Assembly (NCBI GenBank): GCA_036245525.1 | Contig: BTPG01000007.1 | Location: 128,217,393 to 128,281,392, forward strand | Source: Semisulcospira habei | Taxonomy: Eukaryota > Mollusca > Gastropoda > Semisulcospiridae | Direction: 5' to 3' | DNA: 64,000 nucleotides | Notes under the pieces: model-generated | What the model was told of the DNA's origin: nothing | The model's input: only the letters and a program-made list of their open reading frames with translations | Database searches by the model: none | In this document: piece by piece, positions 1 through 9,224 of the stretch | Numbering within the stretch: position 1 is the first letter of the stretch | Layout: every line of letters starts with the position of its first letter | Program-made: the position numbers and the translations under genes

Positions 1-17
1 CCTACCGCGCAACCAAC

Positions 18-518
18 ATGTCTAAAAGAAGACGCCAACCCGCCCTTTTCAGGGTGCCCAGTCAGACGGACAACACGCCGCGAACCACGAGAAGCCGAAC
101 GGAAGCCATTCCTGATATTCGTGATATTCCAGATATGCCCATGATAGAGCCAGGAGAAGTCTACAGCGACTATATCCAGCGGATAACAGCCTACACCAAC
201 ATAGTGACGACGCTCTCACCGTACAATGAGAACGGCCGCTTCTCAAGAGAAATGACCGCCCACCAAGCAGCGTACCATACAAGTACCACCAACGCCAGCT
301 ACCCACCAGTACACGAGGCCGACCATCAGTCGGAGCCAGGATCCGAGCCAGACTCTACGCCAGCCTACCCGCTGGTCCATATCCCAGAACACTTGGCAAA
401 AGAGAGGGAATGGACTGGACTCCAATGCTGCTGCGTGCTTTATAGACCTTTGGCTGACGGCGTTCCGCTGCAAACTCAGTTTGTGAGCTCGGGGCTCGGT
501 ACGGAACAAAAAGACTGA
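18..518 (+). CDS. Unassigned ORF, possible 5' part of a decayed gene
   Basis: A 166-codon reading frame starts with a basic Ser-Lys-Arg-Arg-Arg stretch and continues as a polar, proline- and acidic-rich, low-complexity protein with no domain I recognise. Its TGA stop (516-518) is followed in the same frame by more open sequence that carries a VPRDGNC motif near 540-560, so the stop may be a lesion inside a longer gene. The window begins just upstream, so promoter and earlier exons cannot be judged. It could also be a fragment of a mobile-element protein. No function is proposed. Confidence 0.35.
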   Translation: MSKRRRQPALFRVPSQTDNTPRTTRSRTEAIPDIRDIPDMPMIEPGEVYSDYIQRITAYTNIVTTLSPYNENGRFSREMTAHQAAYHTSTTNASYPPVHEADHQSEPGSEPDSTPAYPLVHIPEHLAKEREWTGLQCCCVLYRPLADGVPLQTQFVSSGLGTEQKD

Positions 519-650
519 ATCTCAGCTGCAACCCGTTCAGTGCCCCGTGACGGAAACTGTGTTTCTGCAGTCTTCGTCAATTCAGCATCAACAAGCCCTA
601 GCGGCGGCTGTCCCATGTCAGTACATGGATACAAAGTGGTGTCAGCAAGA
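519..650 (+). pseudogene. Possible decayed OTU-protease-like motif
   Basis: In frame with the preceding ORF, after its stop, the translation reads VPRDGNC around 540-560. OTU-family cysteine proteases carry an Asp-Gly-Asn-Cys catalytic motif in this kind of context. The sequence downstream does not continue as a recognisable OTU fold and soon runs into a palindromic repeat at 654. A short motif match can be chance, so this is a weak call. Confidence 0.25.
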
Positions 651-653
651 GAC

Positions 654-701
654 ATAGATCCTCATGAGCCCCCGCAATTGCGGGGGCTTATGAAGATCTA
701 T
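654..701. repeat. 48-bp near-perfect palindrome, copy 1
   Basis: ATAGATC and GATCTAT bracket a stem whose core is GCCCCCGCAATTGCGGGGGC, giving a hairpin with almost no loop. A second copy lies in opposite orientation at 2668-2715, and flanking bases on both sides are also partly shared, so this is a dispersed element and not a chance stem. Confidence 0.8.
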
Positions 702-781
702 ACCTCTTGCAGTTGGGGGTGTTGGAATTTTCGGGGCACTGAACGCATTAACACTGGTTATTCCCACGTTCTAGTAGGAAA

Positions 782-2139
782 GTGAGGAAGGTAAGAAGAG
801 AGAGAAACAATTGGGGAGGGGAGGGGGGGGGGGTACTTCTATCAGACAGATCATATGTCATCCCATGTATTCAAAACGTGCAGTATATTATGACGTCTAT
901 TTCATATGTGATTTTTCTCAATCTTTTTCTTTTACATTGTTTTCACCCTGTGTGCACGCGGCTAAAAAAAAATGCTTTGTAGACTCATTAATTTGGCCCT
1001 CTCCACGGAAATTGTGTGCCCACCGCAGCTGCACTTTGATTTATCATAAAGTTGGGTGTTTTTTTGTTTTTGTTTTGATATTTGTTTTTTTTTTGTTTTG
1101 TTTTTTGTTTTTTTTTAATATCAGAGGTAAACTGCGCGCGACTGTGCCTTCTTTTTTTAATCTCATTGTTGATCTTGCATGATTTTATTTTCAGGAATAC
1201 TTTAATACTCTTATTCTCAGTTCTTCTCATTATTTATTTGAATGAGAGTGTGTGAGTGTCTGCGGTGCTGTGTATGCTTTGCACGTGCACGCTGGTATGG
1301 TTGTGAACGCGCGTGCATGTGAGAGACTTTTAGTTTATAAATCTAAAGACCAACATGTGTCGTCTCAAAGTACGTTCATTCTCCTTGTACAACTCGCGCG
1401 TTTCTCCCGCTTGGCTATCACTGAGTCCACGCGAGTGATAATGGTTGTGCTATCCCCGCCGTACTGCTGAGCGTTTCATAGCACCCTGCACTCAACACTT
1501 CTCAGTGGTCTAGAATAAGTAACTGCGCATGTCAAAATGTTCACATTGGCAACACCACCATCATTCATTTGTATATGTAGTAATTTCAATCTTGCCTAAC
1601 TTCTGTTCCGGTTGTAATTGTGCAGATAGCACCTGTTTTCAATGCAATAGCTGTAACAGGCGCTCGACTAAACGGCGCGTAACTTTCCGTATCACGCGTT
1701 TTACACATACTGTCTCTCTGTGCACAACTACCGCTATACGTTGGCACTGACACGAGGCCTGATATAGGATGCTACATGCTTGCATTCGAGTGTCTGTGCT
1801 GTCTTTCTGTACACAGCTAAATTGACGCGAGCTACTAACGCTTTGGAAATTCAAATCGTTCTATATTGTGAGCTGAAATTGATACAGATGTTGGGCGCTG
1901 CGTATCTGCACACACTGAGCCGCTTTCGCGTGCTTAAACCAGACTGAACGCGTAACCGAACGTGCAGTGTTTCGTATAAAACTCTGTTTGCTTGCATCGT
2001 GCATTATACGTTACCTGCCTTGCGTGTATAACCTTTCATAAACACATTAAGCAGACCTTTTCGAATTTTTAAAAAAATGATTATTATTATTTTGGGAGCT
2101 CTGCTAAGAAGACTGCATACATCTCAGTTTAGAAGTCAA
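782..2139. other. Noncoding stretch without recognised gene
   Basis: This interval holds a poly-G tract near 822-834, a T-rich low-complexity block near 1050-1120, and scattered short frames with no domain signal or convincing codon bias. I see no RNA gene or complete transposon. Confidence 0.6.
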
Positions 2140-2233
2140 ATCGACCATGATAGCTCAAGGGTGGTGCCGAAAGAGCTTGGCGCCTATAGGCGCCAAGCTT
2201 TTCCGGCACCACCCTTGAATTATCACGTTCGAT
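2140..2233. repeat. Foldback hairpin family B, copy 1
   Basis: A long inverted repeat is centred on TTGGCGCCTATAGGCGCCAA, with outer arms running from ATCGACC to GTTCGAT. The middle arms pair as GGTGCCG with CGGCACC. A second copy at 2891-2988 keeps the same core and outer arms but has different, still complementary, middle arms. Confidence 0.8.
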
Positions 2234-2667
2234 CCAGATCTTGATGTCGTGTGTCTGAGTTCGAAAACTGGGTAGTTATTTCTCTCTCTCCCCCCCCCCC
2301 CCCTTTCCCCCTCCACCACCCGCATCTATCATCACCCCATCCTTCCCCCCCACCCCCACCCCTCCGACAGGCGCCAAGCTAATCTTCAATTATTATGGTC
2401 GACCCATCCCCTGCTGTAGTGCGTCGTGTGTTGGTTTGTGATATTGGCCCAAACGGCCTGTTAGACACCGCCCCTACCCATCCCTCCCGCCCTCACCCCG
2501 CAAAACAAACACACAAAGCAGATTCCCACCAACATGGTCCTGGGTGTTTTCTTTTCAAACAACTTTCAGTCGCCTCACCTTGTACTGGTGCTGGCTGAAC
2601 ATTGGTTAACCCTTTCACTGGAAAAAAACAAAAACAAAAACTTGAACACCTGCCAACTGCAAAAGGT
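2234..2667. other. C-rich low-complexity intergenic DNA
   Basis: This contains a pyrimidine-rich block (2280-2370) with long C runs, then AT-rich sequence. The fragment GGCGCCAAGCTAAT near 2371 matches the core of the neighbouring foldback family, suggesting a partial third copy. No gene is visible. Confidence 0.5.
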
Positions 2668-2715
2668 ATAGATCCTCATGAACCCCCGCAGTTGCGGGGG
2701 CTCATGAGGATCTAT
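2668..2715. repeat. 48-bp near-perfect palindrome, copy 2
   Basis: Inverted counterpart of the palindrome at 654-701, with core CCCCCGCAGTTGCGGGGG and the same ATAGATC/GATCTAT ends. The adjacent GTCTCTTGC matches, in reverse complement, the sequence next to copy 1. Confidence 0.8.
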
Positions 2716-2890
2716 GTCTCTTGCCGAAGTGACTTCGTATCCAAGTTCCATTGATTGATTTGGATCTTTGACCTAACCTTAAATTAACAAAGTTTTCAAC
2801 AACATGAGGGTTGATTCTCTTTTAGCTTTCTATCGCTCACCTTGACACGGCAGTTAACCCATAAAGAACTAAAATGCTACGACAGAATGT

Positions 2891-2988
2891 GGATCGACCA
2901 TATGAGAGTTCAAGGGAGGTGTCAGAATAGCTTGGCGCCTGTAGGCGCCAAGCTATTCTGACACTACCATCGAACTATCAAGGTGGAT
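2891..2988. repeat. Foldback hairpin family B, copy 2
   Basis: Shares the TTGGCGCC core and GGATCGACCAT outer arm with copy 1 at 2140. Here the middle arms are GTGTCAGAATAGC and GCTATTCTGACAC, perfectly complementary although they differ from copy 1. Confidence 0.8.
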
Positions 2989-3485
2989 CATTGTCTTCCG
3001 AAGTGTGATGAGAGACCTCAAAGGATATTTTCAAGATGTCGATAAAGTTATCCTTAGTATGTAATGAGTTAACAGGGATTAACCCCTTTCTGCCTAGATC
3101 AGGTCGCTTTATTTCAGGGAAGCATGAATGTCATGAACTGGTTTTCAATTTCTGCACCACCTGTTGACAGGTACCCAGTGCGCAAAGGGTACTCGGGCCG
3201 ACGTCATCCACAGCTGACGTTTCCCCGCAGAATTGTTGCGCCAGGGACCGATCGATGACAAAGGTGTGAGACCTGCAGCTATAAAGACTGTTTACGATGG
3301 ATTTCCGTCAGATACTGTGGATATTTTTCTACGTGAAGCTAAGTTTGTTTAAATACGATTTACTTGTAAGACAGTAGCCAACAGCGAGAAAAACACGCAC
3401 TGGATACACACCAAGAAACCGACAGGTTACGATTAGTTTTATAATCATTATTTACTTTTTCATCGTAAACAGATTAACAACGGGC
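2989..3485. other. Intergenic DNA with a half-copy of a GCGCAAAGG repeat
   Basis: No gene is visible. CCCAGTGCGCAAAGG at about 3175 matches the left arm of the foldback at 3486, so an incomplete or decayed copy of that repeat is present. Confidence 0.45.
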
Positions 3486-3543
3486 TACCCAGTGCGCAAA
3501 GGCCATCTGGCCGACGTAGGCCCGATGGCATTTTGCGCATTGG
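3486..3543. repeat. Foldback hairpin family C
   Basis: Inverted repeat with left arm CCCAGTGCGCAAAGGCCAT, central GGCCGACGTAGGCC and a right arm reading ATGGCATTTTGCGCATTGG. A related half copy lies near 3175. Confidence 0.65.
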
Positions 3544-3817
3544 ATAGGTATTTGCTCTCTGTTTAATCTCTTCTATTTAAAATAGAGACGGCCTTTTTTT
3601 TAGGATGGGACGCATTGGAGCGCTTTCAATAGCTTGCACATGACGTCCGATAGGTGGGCCGGCAGGCCTCAAACTCTGGAACTGCTTGCAAGCTCATATA
3701 GAATAGGCTTTGAGGGCATGGGCTATCCCATCTCGTATAGTGTTCTCATTGTGACCACAGAAACTAAAACTCGTAATTTGTAACTCGTTGTTTGCTTGTC
3801 CATTTGACAAAGGATTT

Positions 3818-4095
3818 TAACCCTCTGGCTGTCGGTAGCGGGATTTTTAATCGAGGTGATTCTTGGATTGCTTTTTTTTTTTAATTGTGTCTACTTGCAG
3901 TGAAAACGTTAACCCTTTAGCTGTCGGCTGCGCTTTTTTGTGGAGGTGATTCTTGCAGGAACTTTGATTACCTCAACCAAAAGCACTACCGACCGACAAA
4001 GGGCAATAAATAGGCTAACCCTTTGGCTGTCGGTAGCGCTTATTGTCAATGTGATTCCTGCAGGATCACCTCGACAAACAGCCAAACGGTTAAAC
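3818..4095. repeat. Cluster of AACCCTTTGGCTGTCGG foldback repeats
   Basis: Three related copies start near 3820, 3910 and 4017. Each begins AACCCT-TT-GCTGTCGG and contains GGTGATTC; two are followed by a complementary half reading back towards GACAAAGGG or CAAACGGTTA. They sit directly upstream of the exon at 4143. The same family forms a near-perfect foldback at 4665-4778. Confidence 0.65.
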
Positions 4096-4142
4096 TATAA
4101 TCGCTAACTGTTAAAATTTCAGCTAACGCAGACGAAACTGAA

Positions 4143-4427
4143 ATGTCGGTGTTCTTCTGTCTTCTGCTTACTATTTTGACTGCCTCTTTCTTCCCGTCAG
4201 CCAGTGACGTTCCGCTCCCAAGACGTCCTCCTGGCTTTGTGTACGGTCAGCCTTCACCACAGGTCTCTGTCCACGTGGATTTTTACATCTGCCTACTATG
4301 CCCGGACAGCAAAGCCGCCATGCCCACCATGCTACAAGTGGCTGACCATTACGGGAAGAACGTAGTGATCCTGACCACTCATCTTTTTCCTCTGCCGTAT
4401 CATAGAAACGCTTTCTATACTGCAATG
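4143..4427 (+). CDS. Secreted thioredoxin-fold (DsbA-like) protein, exon 1
   Basis: Ninety-five codons from the ATG at 4143 end at a consensus donor (ATG|GTAAGT at 4428). The first ~21 residues are a hydrophobic signal peptide ending in an Ala-Ser-Asp context. A thioredoxin-like beta strand (VHVDFYICLLCPDSKAA) follows, with CPDS in place of a CxxC redox motif, then HLFPLPYHRNAF, which is typical of invertebrate proteins annotated as DsbA-like or thioredoxin-fold. CxxS thioredoxin-fold proteins are usually isomerase-like or non-redox, so the activity is uncertain. The intron is phase 0. Exon 2 (5466) continues the protein in frame but is cut by a Polinton fragment, so this locus is probably a broken copy. 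The family assignment rests on recalled motif similarity. Confidence 0.7.
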
Positions 4428-4664
4428 GTAAGTTGTTGTTTTTTTAAATTGTACGGTAATGTTCTTTAGTTTCATTGTAATAGTGGGGATCTCTCGATAA
4501 AACACTATTTCTCTGTGTTGTGTTGAACGAAGATAAACTTCCAACATTTGAAGGCATCCCAAAGCTTTAGCTTTCTTTCTTTTTCTTTTTTTTTTCTTCT
4601 TCTTGTAAAGAAATGAAGAGATGTCATCACAGTCGTTGCCCGTTAAGTTGTACAGAACATAGCA

Positions 4665-4778
4665 TAACCCTTTGGGGGTCGGTAGCGGTTTTTGTCGCAA
4701 TGATTCCTGTAGGATGTCAAAGTGTTATTACTGTAGGAATCATCGCGACAAAAACCGCTACCGACACCCAAGGGGTTA
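4665..4778. repeat. 114-bp foldback (TAACCCTTTGG family)
   Basis: The left arm starts TAACCCTTTGGGGGTCGG and the right arm ends CCGACACCCAAGGGGTTA. The ~48-bp arms are nearly perfectly complementary around a short centre. This is the best-preserved member of the family seen at 3818-4095 and looks like a tiny MITE. Confidence 0.85.
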
Positions 4779-5175
4779 AAACATTTCTACGGAACCTTGG
4801 TAGGCCTGTCGCATGCAGTCCAGTCGAAATAATGTGTTGGTCTGTGATATGGGGCCTTTCGGTTCGGAACCAAGGTCCAAAATCACACAGCAGCACACAT
4901 ATTGCCTTTTGTTTTCTTTCCACACAGTCATATATGATTCATATAATACCTACGCGGAATGCAGAAGAAAGTGACTGCCAAGCTTGTCAAATCCAGACTT
5001 GGAACATTCTAGTGCTGCTATTTTTGTGTGACGAAAATGAAAACTTTGGCAGCAAAATTGTGTACTTCTTCGTTATATATGCCTATTGTAAACACAGCTT
5101 TCAAACCATTTTCTAAAATATACTTTATACAAGTAAGTACACAAAACCCGAATAATTAATAAATTGTGTTGTAAT

Positions 5176-5179
<4 letters not shown>

Positions 5180-5229
<50 letters not shown>
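5180..5229. repeat. (TC)n microsatellite
   Basis: About 25 uninterrupted TC dinucleotides inside the intron. Reading frames across it are artefacts. Confidence 0.95.
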
Positions 5230-5233
<4 letters not shown>

Positions 5234-5324
5234 TGGGACGTTCTGTCCATATTATGTCTATGTCTATATAAATACGATGTTTGACCGACGAACGGTCCTG
5301 TTTCACTGCCGTGTGCGTGTGTAC

Positions 5325-5328
<4 letters not shown>

Positions 5329-5390
<62 letters not shown>
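5329..5390. repeat. (TG)n microsatellite
   Basis: About 31 uninterrupted TG dinucleotides shortly before the exon 2 acceptor. Confidence 0.95.
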
Positions 5391-5392
<2 letters not shown>

Positions 5393-5465
5393 GTACGTGT
5401 GTTCCGTATCATGTGTGTGCGCGCCACACACCATGCTTACCTCCATCAATCCTGTCTGCTGATAG

Positions 5466-5535
5466 GGAGCCCACGTGATACACAATGTAACCAATGGCAA
5501 GGAGACGTACGCTTGGTTCCGCGCGGTGTTCGACG
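5466..5535 (+). pseudogene. Thioredoxin-fold gene, truncated exon 2
   Basis: After an AG acceptor at 5464-5465 the frame continues in phase 0 as GAHVIHNVTNGKETYAWF, a plausible continuation of the thioredoxin-fold protein, up to about FDDN. From GATAATCGAGATGGTAGC onward the sequence is instead homologous to the Polinton gene at 59914 and beyond, in the same reading frame, until a stop at 5718-5720. The host exon is therefore truncated by the Polinton fragment, and the locus could encode a chimeric tail of about 60 Polinton-derived residues. The rest of the host gene is not found in the window. Confidence 0.6.
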
Positions 5536-6180
5536 ATAATCGAGATGGTAGCAAGGTTATAGCTATCCATGAAATGTTCTACACTGTAAAGTGGTTTAAT
5601 GTAACAAATGATAATTATTTTGTATATGGAACTCTTGATGGTGTAAAGAGGGGTGATGCTTTACGATCTGGGTATTATGACTTTTGTACTTTAGCTGAAT
5701 GGCTACAAAATGAATTTTAAAATAAAAGCAACTTTAAATCCAGCTAACTTACTTGTTACAACTGAATTTCCGAAAGGTAGTCAGTATTCATTATCAGATA
5801 GGCTTGTAAGGCTACTTGGTGTTTTTAGGCCAAGTAATAATACATCCAGATGAGAATTGGTCATTATCAGACGAAGGTCTATTGTCACCAAATAAACAAA
5901 AAGTAATTGGAAGATATCCTGTCAATTTAGCAGTACATAAAATATTTAATGTTCATTTGAAAGAACTAAACACAACTGAAAATATACACAATGGAAAACC
6001 TTCGACTTTGTTGAGATGCGTGTCGACTGGAACTGCTCCCTATTGCGAAAGTGTGGTTTTTAGATTTCCTAATTTGCAGTTTAAGAAATTAGGTTCCAGT
6101 TTCTTTGAATCGCTGTGTTTATCTGTAACTAATCAGGATGATAAACCAGTTCTGATGCATGATTTTAGTGTTGTGTTATA
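5535..6180 (+). pseudogene. Polinton penton-like protein, decayed copy
   Basis: Homologous to the gene at 59854-60588 from about its codon 22 onward. The first part runs to a stop at 5718-5720, then the frame shifts; the C-terminal part is recognisable at 5816-6180 with NGKPSTLLRC, GTAPYCESV and NQDDKPVLMHDFSVVL. At least one frameshift and one early stop make it nonfunctional as a capsid gene. Confidence 0.8.
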
Positions 6181-6196
6181 AGTTAAATAACTTTTA

Positions 6197-7097
6197 TTTT
6201 TGCTGAATAAGTGTTGGTCCAAAGCGGAAACTTATACCAGTTGCCTGTCCAGTAACAGAGTTGAAAGATTTGGCTGATGTGCAGGATTTTGATAAATAAG
6301 GTGAGGTGGGGGAAGTGTATGGGTTTGAACTTGATTCTTTTGGAATGTACAAGAGGAAAGTAATGGATGACATGAAAGACGGCACTGAAAGACCGATTCC
6401 TAAACTTGGTCAGCTTCGTGATGTTACTGTTCCTACTCCTCCTGTAAATAATGTGCCCTACAACTTAAAACGTGTGGGTAATAAGTGGGTAGTTTTGCCT
6501 GAGCCTGCTCCACCTGTAATTGCGCCTGTAATTGACTGGGACATAAAGTTTGACTTTATTAGTCTTTATGTATATACTGATGATGAAGGAGCCTTAGTAT
6601 TTAGAAAAGTTGTTAACTCTGGGCCATTGATGGTGAGCCTTGTTCCAAGTTTTGCCCCAGACAACAATAGCAGAGATAAACTAAAAGTACAAGAGTATGG
6701 AAAACGTCGGTATCTTCTTACAAATAGAAAGGGCAGATCAGATACTTCTGTTGTGTTTATGCTGGCAAACTTTACCATAGCAAGAGAAGCGACATTAGTA
6801 TTTGAAATTATCATGAGATCTGCGGCTGATGCCAAAGAATCAGATGTTGCACACAGGGAATCAAACTTACATGGTCTGACTCAGTGTCAGAGTCAACAAA
6901 GGTCTTTATTGCTATTAAAAAAAGGTGTTGATGTTGTTGAAGTATTGAGTAGTATCCCAGCTGTAAAGGTGGTGGTCGATAAATCAACTTTTGTTCATCT
7001 AAGTTACATAAAGCTGGAACACATAGATCTTGTTTCGTTTTATTATGAAAGCAAATTATATACTTTTGATAAGTTGCAAAATGTAATCGCTGATTAA
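6197..7097 (+). pseudogene. Polinton 296-aa protein, decayed copy
   Basis: Homologous to the gene at 60609-61487. The start codon is not preserved, an in-frame TAA (about 6297) precedes the long 6306-7097 frame, and one stretch near 6840-6930 is out of register with the intact copy. IPKLGQLRDVTVPTPPVNN, TDDEGALVFRKVVNSGPL and the C-terminal LQNVIAD are retained. Confidence 0.8.
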
Positions 7098-7125
7098 ATT
7101 TTAAAAAAAATATTTGTCATAAAAA

Positions 7126-7762
7126 ATGGTGAAGTTGTATCCACAAATACAGACTGAGCCAACTGAGCGAATTGCGCCTGATAAAATATTACAGGCAAAC
7201 TCATTCCGATTAAATAATATTACAAAAGCGTTGAAGTATTTGGAAGGTGGAGAGATAAAATATTACAGGCAGACTCATTCCGATTAAATAATATTACAGA
7301 AGTGTTGAAGTATTTGGAAGGTGGAGAGGCAAAATATTTAAGGTGTAAAAGACAGTTTTCAATTCTGTTCAAAACACATCAATGACTGTGGGTGCGGTTT
7401 CAGCTGGTTGTTCTGTAGGGGTTTTTGTTCTGTTCGCTACGGGAATTGGAAGTATAATTGGGATTGCTATTGAAGAAGTTAACATTGCCACATGTCTGGA
7501 ATGCTTTGGTTTGGAAGCCCTTAACAAAAGATTTCATGAAAAATTGCAAAAGCATGAAGCATTGAGCACGCTCGCTGGTGCAAAGCTGAGTAGTATAAAA
7601 CTTATAATCAGTAAAGCGTTGGAGGACAATAGAATTGACGATGATGAATTTAAGAGAGTGCAAGATGATTTGGCCAATTACAAACAACAGAAGTCTGAAA
7701 TTCAGAATAAGATGCATAATCAACCTGTGAATGTTGAAGAACTAAAGGCTACTTATTTATAA
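7126..7762 (+). pseudogene. Polinton membrane/coiled-coil protein, decayed copy
   Basis: Homologous to the gene at 61517-62182. A 74-bp tandem duplication (units beginning at 7180 and 7254) shifts the frame near the N-terminus. The hydrophobic segment (about 7400-7480) and LNKRFHEKLQKHEALSTLAG survive, but a premature TAA at 7760-7762 removes the last residues. The -1 frame downstream stays open to a stop near 7931 and ends in a proline-rich tail. Confidence 0.8.
7180..7327 (+). repeat. 74-bp tandem duplication inside the Polinton remnant
   Basis: The block starting GATAAAATATTACAGGCA is present twice in a row, offset by 74 bases, with only a few differences. The length is not a multiple of three, so it breaks the reading frame. 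Confidence 0.85.
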
Positions 7763-8295
7763 CAAGGAAAACAGCTTGGGATAAAAGAAACAATGGGAAA
7801 ATTTCAAGGATTTTTAAGCAAGTAAAGATCAGTTTTGGTAATCGTTCATTATTTATGTCATACATTTTACAGAGAGATGAAATGCCGCCTGTCTATTTAA
7901 CCCCACCTGCTCCGCCGCCAGACCATTACTGATTTTTTAAAAAAAGTTAATTTGTTGTCCTTGTAACTTGACAAAATTGTCTGAGTATCTTGTTGAATTA
8001 AGTCAAGAACTTATAAGAACTTATGTTAAGACACTTATAAGAACTTGTTTTAAATCACTTATAAGAACTTATTAAAACTTGTTTTAAGAACTTATAAGAA
8101 CTTGTTTTAAGTCACTTATAAGAACTTATGACAACTAACTTATAAGAATTTGTAGAAGTAACTTTGAAGTTACTTGTTAGTTAAAGGTAACATATTAATT
8201 TACTTTTTCTGTTGTTAACACGTAACAAGGTAGCTACTTAATGTTGTCTGATTTTTAATTGTGGGTGTTTAGGTGCTGACAGTGTCATTGATGAG

Positions 8296-8517
8296 AGAGA
8301 TAGACAACTAGAGAACACAAAGTGAATAAAATTGATTATGCCGCATTGGTCATGGTTGCATTTTTAAAATTAACAGGGTGATTTGGTCATAGCATGGCAG
8401 TGATGGGGTCAATGGCGGGTCATTGTCAAAAATGTCGTAATTTGACGGTCGATGCGGCGTAGCATAATCGTATTTTTTTTTTTTTTTTTTTTTTGTGTTC
8501 TCTAGTTATCTATCTCT
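8296..8517. repeat. 222-bp Polinton-terminus foldback
   Basis: Left end AGAGATAGACAACTAGAGA, right end TCTCTAGTTATCTATCTCT, with an inner GATTATGCCGCAT against GATGCGGCGTAGCATAATC pairing. The same architecture occurs at both ends of the intact Polinton (45720-45928 and 63677-63886) with a different but related sequence. A T tract lies at about 8471-8494. Confidence 0.8.
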
Positions 8518-9200
8518 CTACGTCAGCTTCGACTGCCAGCCCTGTCTACTCATCGCTCTGCTCCGGAGCTCGCTTTGGTGTCAGCGTGTCTACTTTGGTA
8601 ACTATTTTACTATATAGGCAAGTACTTAAGCCTAAAACTAGTCTACAGCATGAAATATTCACAACTACATACCTTTACTACGTTGTTGGTAATACTCTAA
8701 ATTTCAAACCTGGCCCGGACTGAAATCAATTGCATGACCTCAATAATCGGGTCACCATCTTCCGAATCCAAAGAGAGAACTGATACCTCGCCGGCTTCTA
8801 ACTAGGAGGCATTAGTACACCCTCTCGAAAGAGAAGAAAAAATCGCAGAGACTGAGGGAGCCAAACGTGCAAGGGCCTCCCCTCGACTGTACGATGATCT
8901 ATCCTGAGGCTCGTCGGTATCGACATCCGACTCTAATCCGGAAAACAACAATGTGATTCCCCACAGCGGCGACACCCCGAGGAGGGAAGGCCACGGCGGG
9001 GACGCTTAGGTCCCCGCCTCCCCCCCCCCCCCTTTCCGTTCTGACTCACTGACGTCCCCCGGCAGCGCCCCACAGCGGGGTGCCGCCGAGGGAGAGCATA
9101 GGCAACCCCCCCCCCCCCCCCTCTCGGAAATCCAGATCCCCAGCGGCACTGTCCCAGATAGTGACACTGCCGCAGGGACGCATAGGCCACCCTCCCCTCC
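8518..9200 (+). other. Possible 5' part of a non-LTR retroelement, then C-rich DNA
   Basis: A short frame ends near 8723 with NTLNFKPGPD, which loosely resembles the xNPGP segment near the start of many animal LINE ORFs. Downstream to 9200 the sequence is pyrimidine-rich with C homopolymers and has no convincing frame. I take it as possible LINE debris. Confidence 0.3.
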
Positions 9201-9224
9201 CACCCCTCCCACCGGTCTTGCAAC

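Larger units (their letters stand above)
4428..5465 (+). other. Intron 1 of the thioredoxin-fold gene
   Basis: Begins GTAAGT and ends CTGATAG before 5466. It contains the 114-bp foldback at 4665-4778 and two microsatellites (TC at 5180-5229, TG at 5329-5390). No other gene is seen in it. Confidence 0.65.
5535..8517 (+). mobile_element. Decayed Polinton/Maverick fragment (right-hand portion)
   Basis: Collinear with 59914-62500 of the intact Polinton: penton-like gene, second unknown gene, membrane/coiled-coil gene and the short downstream frame, in the same order and orientation. It is truncated at 5535 and interrupted by stops, frameshifts and a 74-bp tandem duplication. It ends in a 222-bp foldback (8296-8517) whose outer ends, AGAGATAG and CTATCTCT, match the intact element's termini. 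Divergence at DNA and protein level shows it is an older relative from a related subfamily, not a recent duplicate. Confidence 0.85.

Noticed and set aside
8493..8723. 2A-type peptide ending xNPGP
   Set aside because: The sequence NTLNFKPGPD lacks the Asn-Pro-Gly-Pro core, and the frame stops two codons later.
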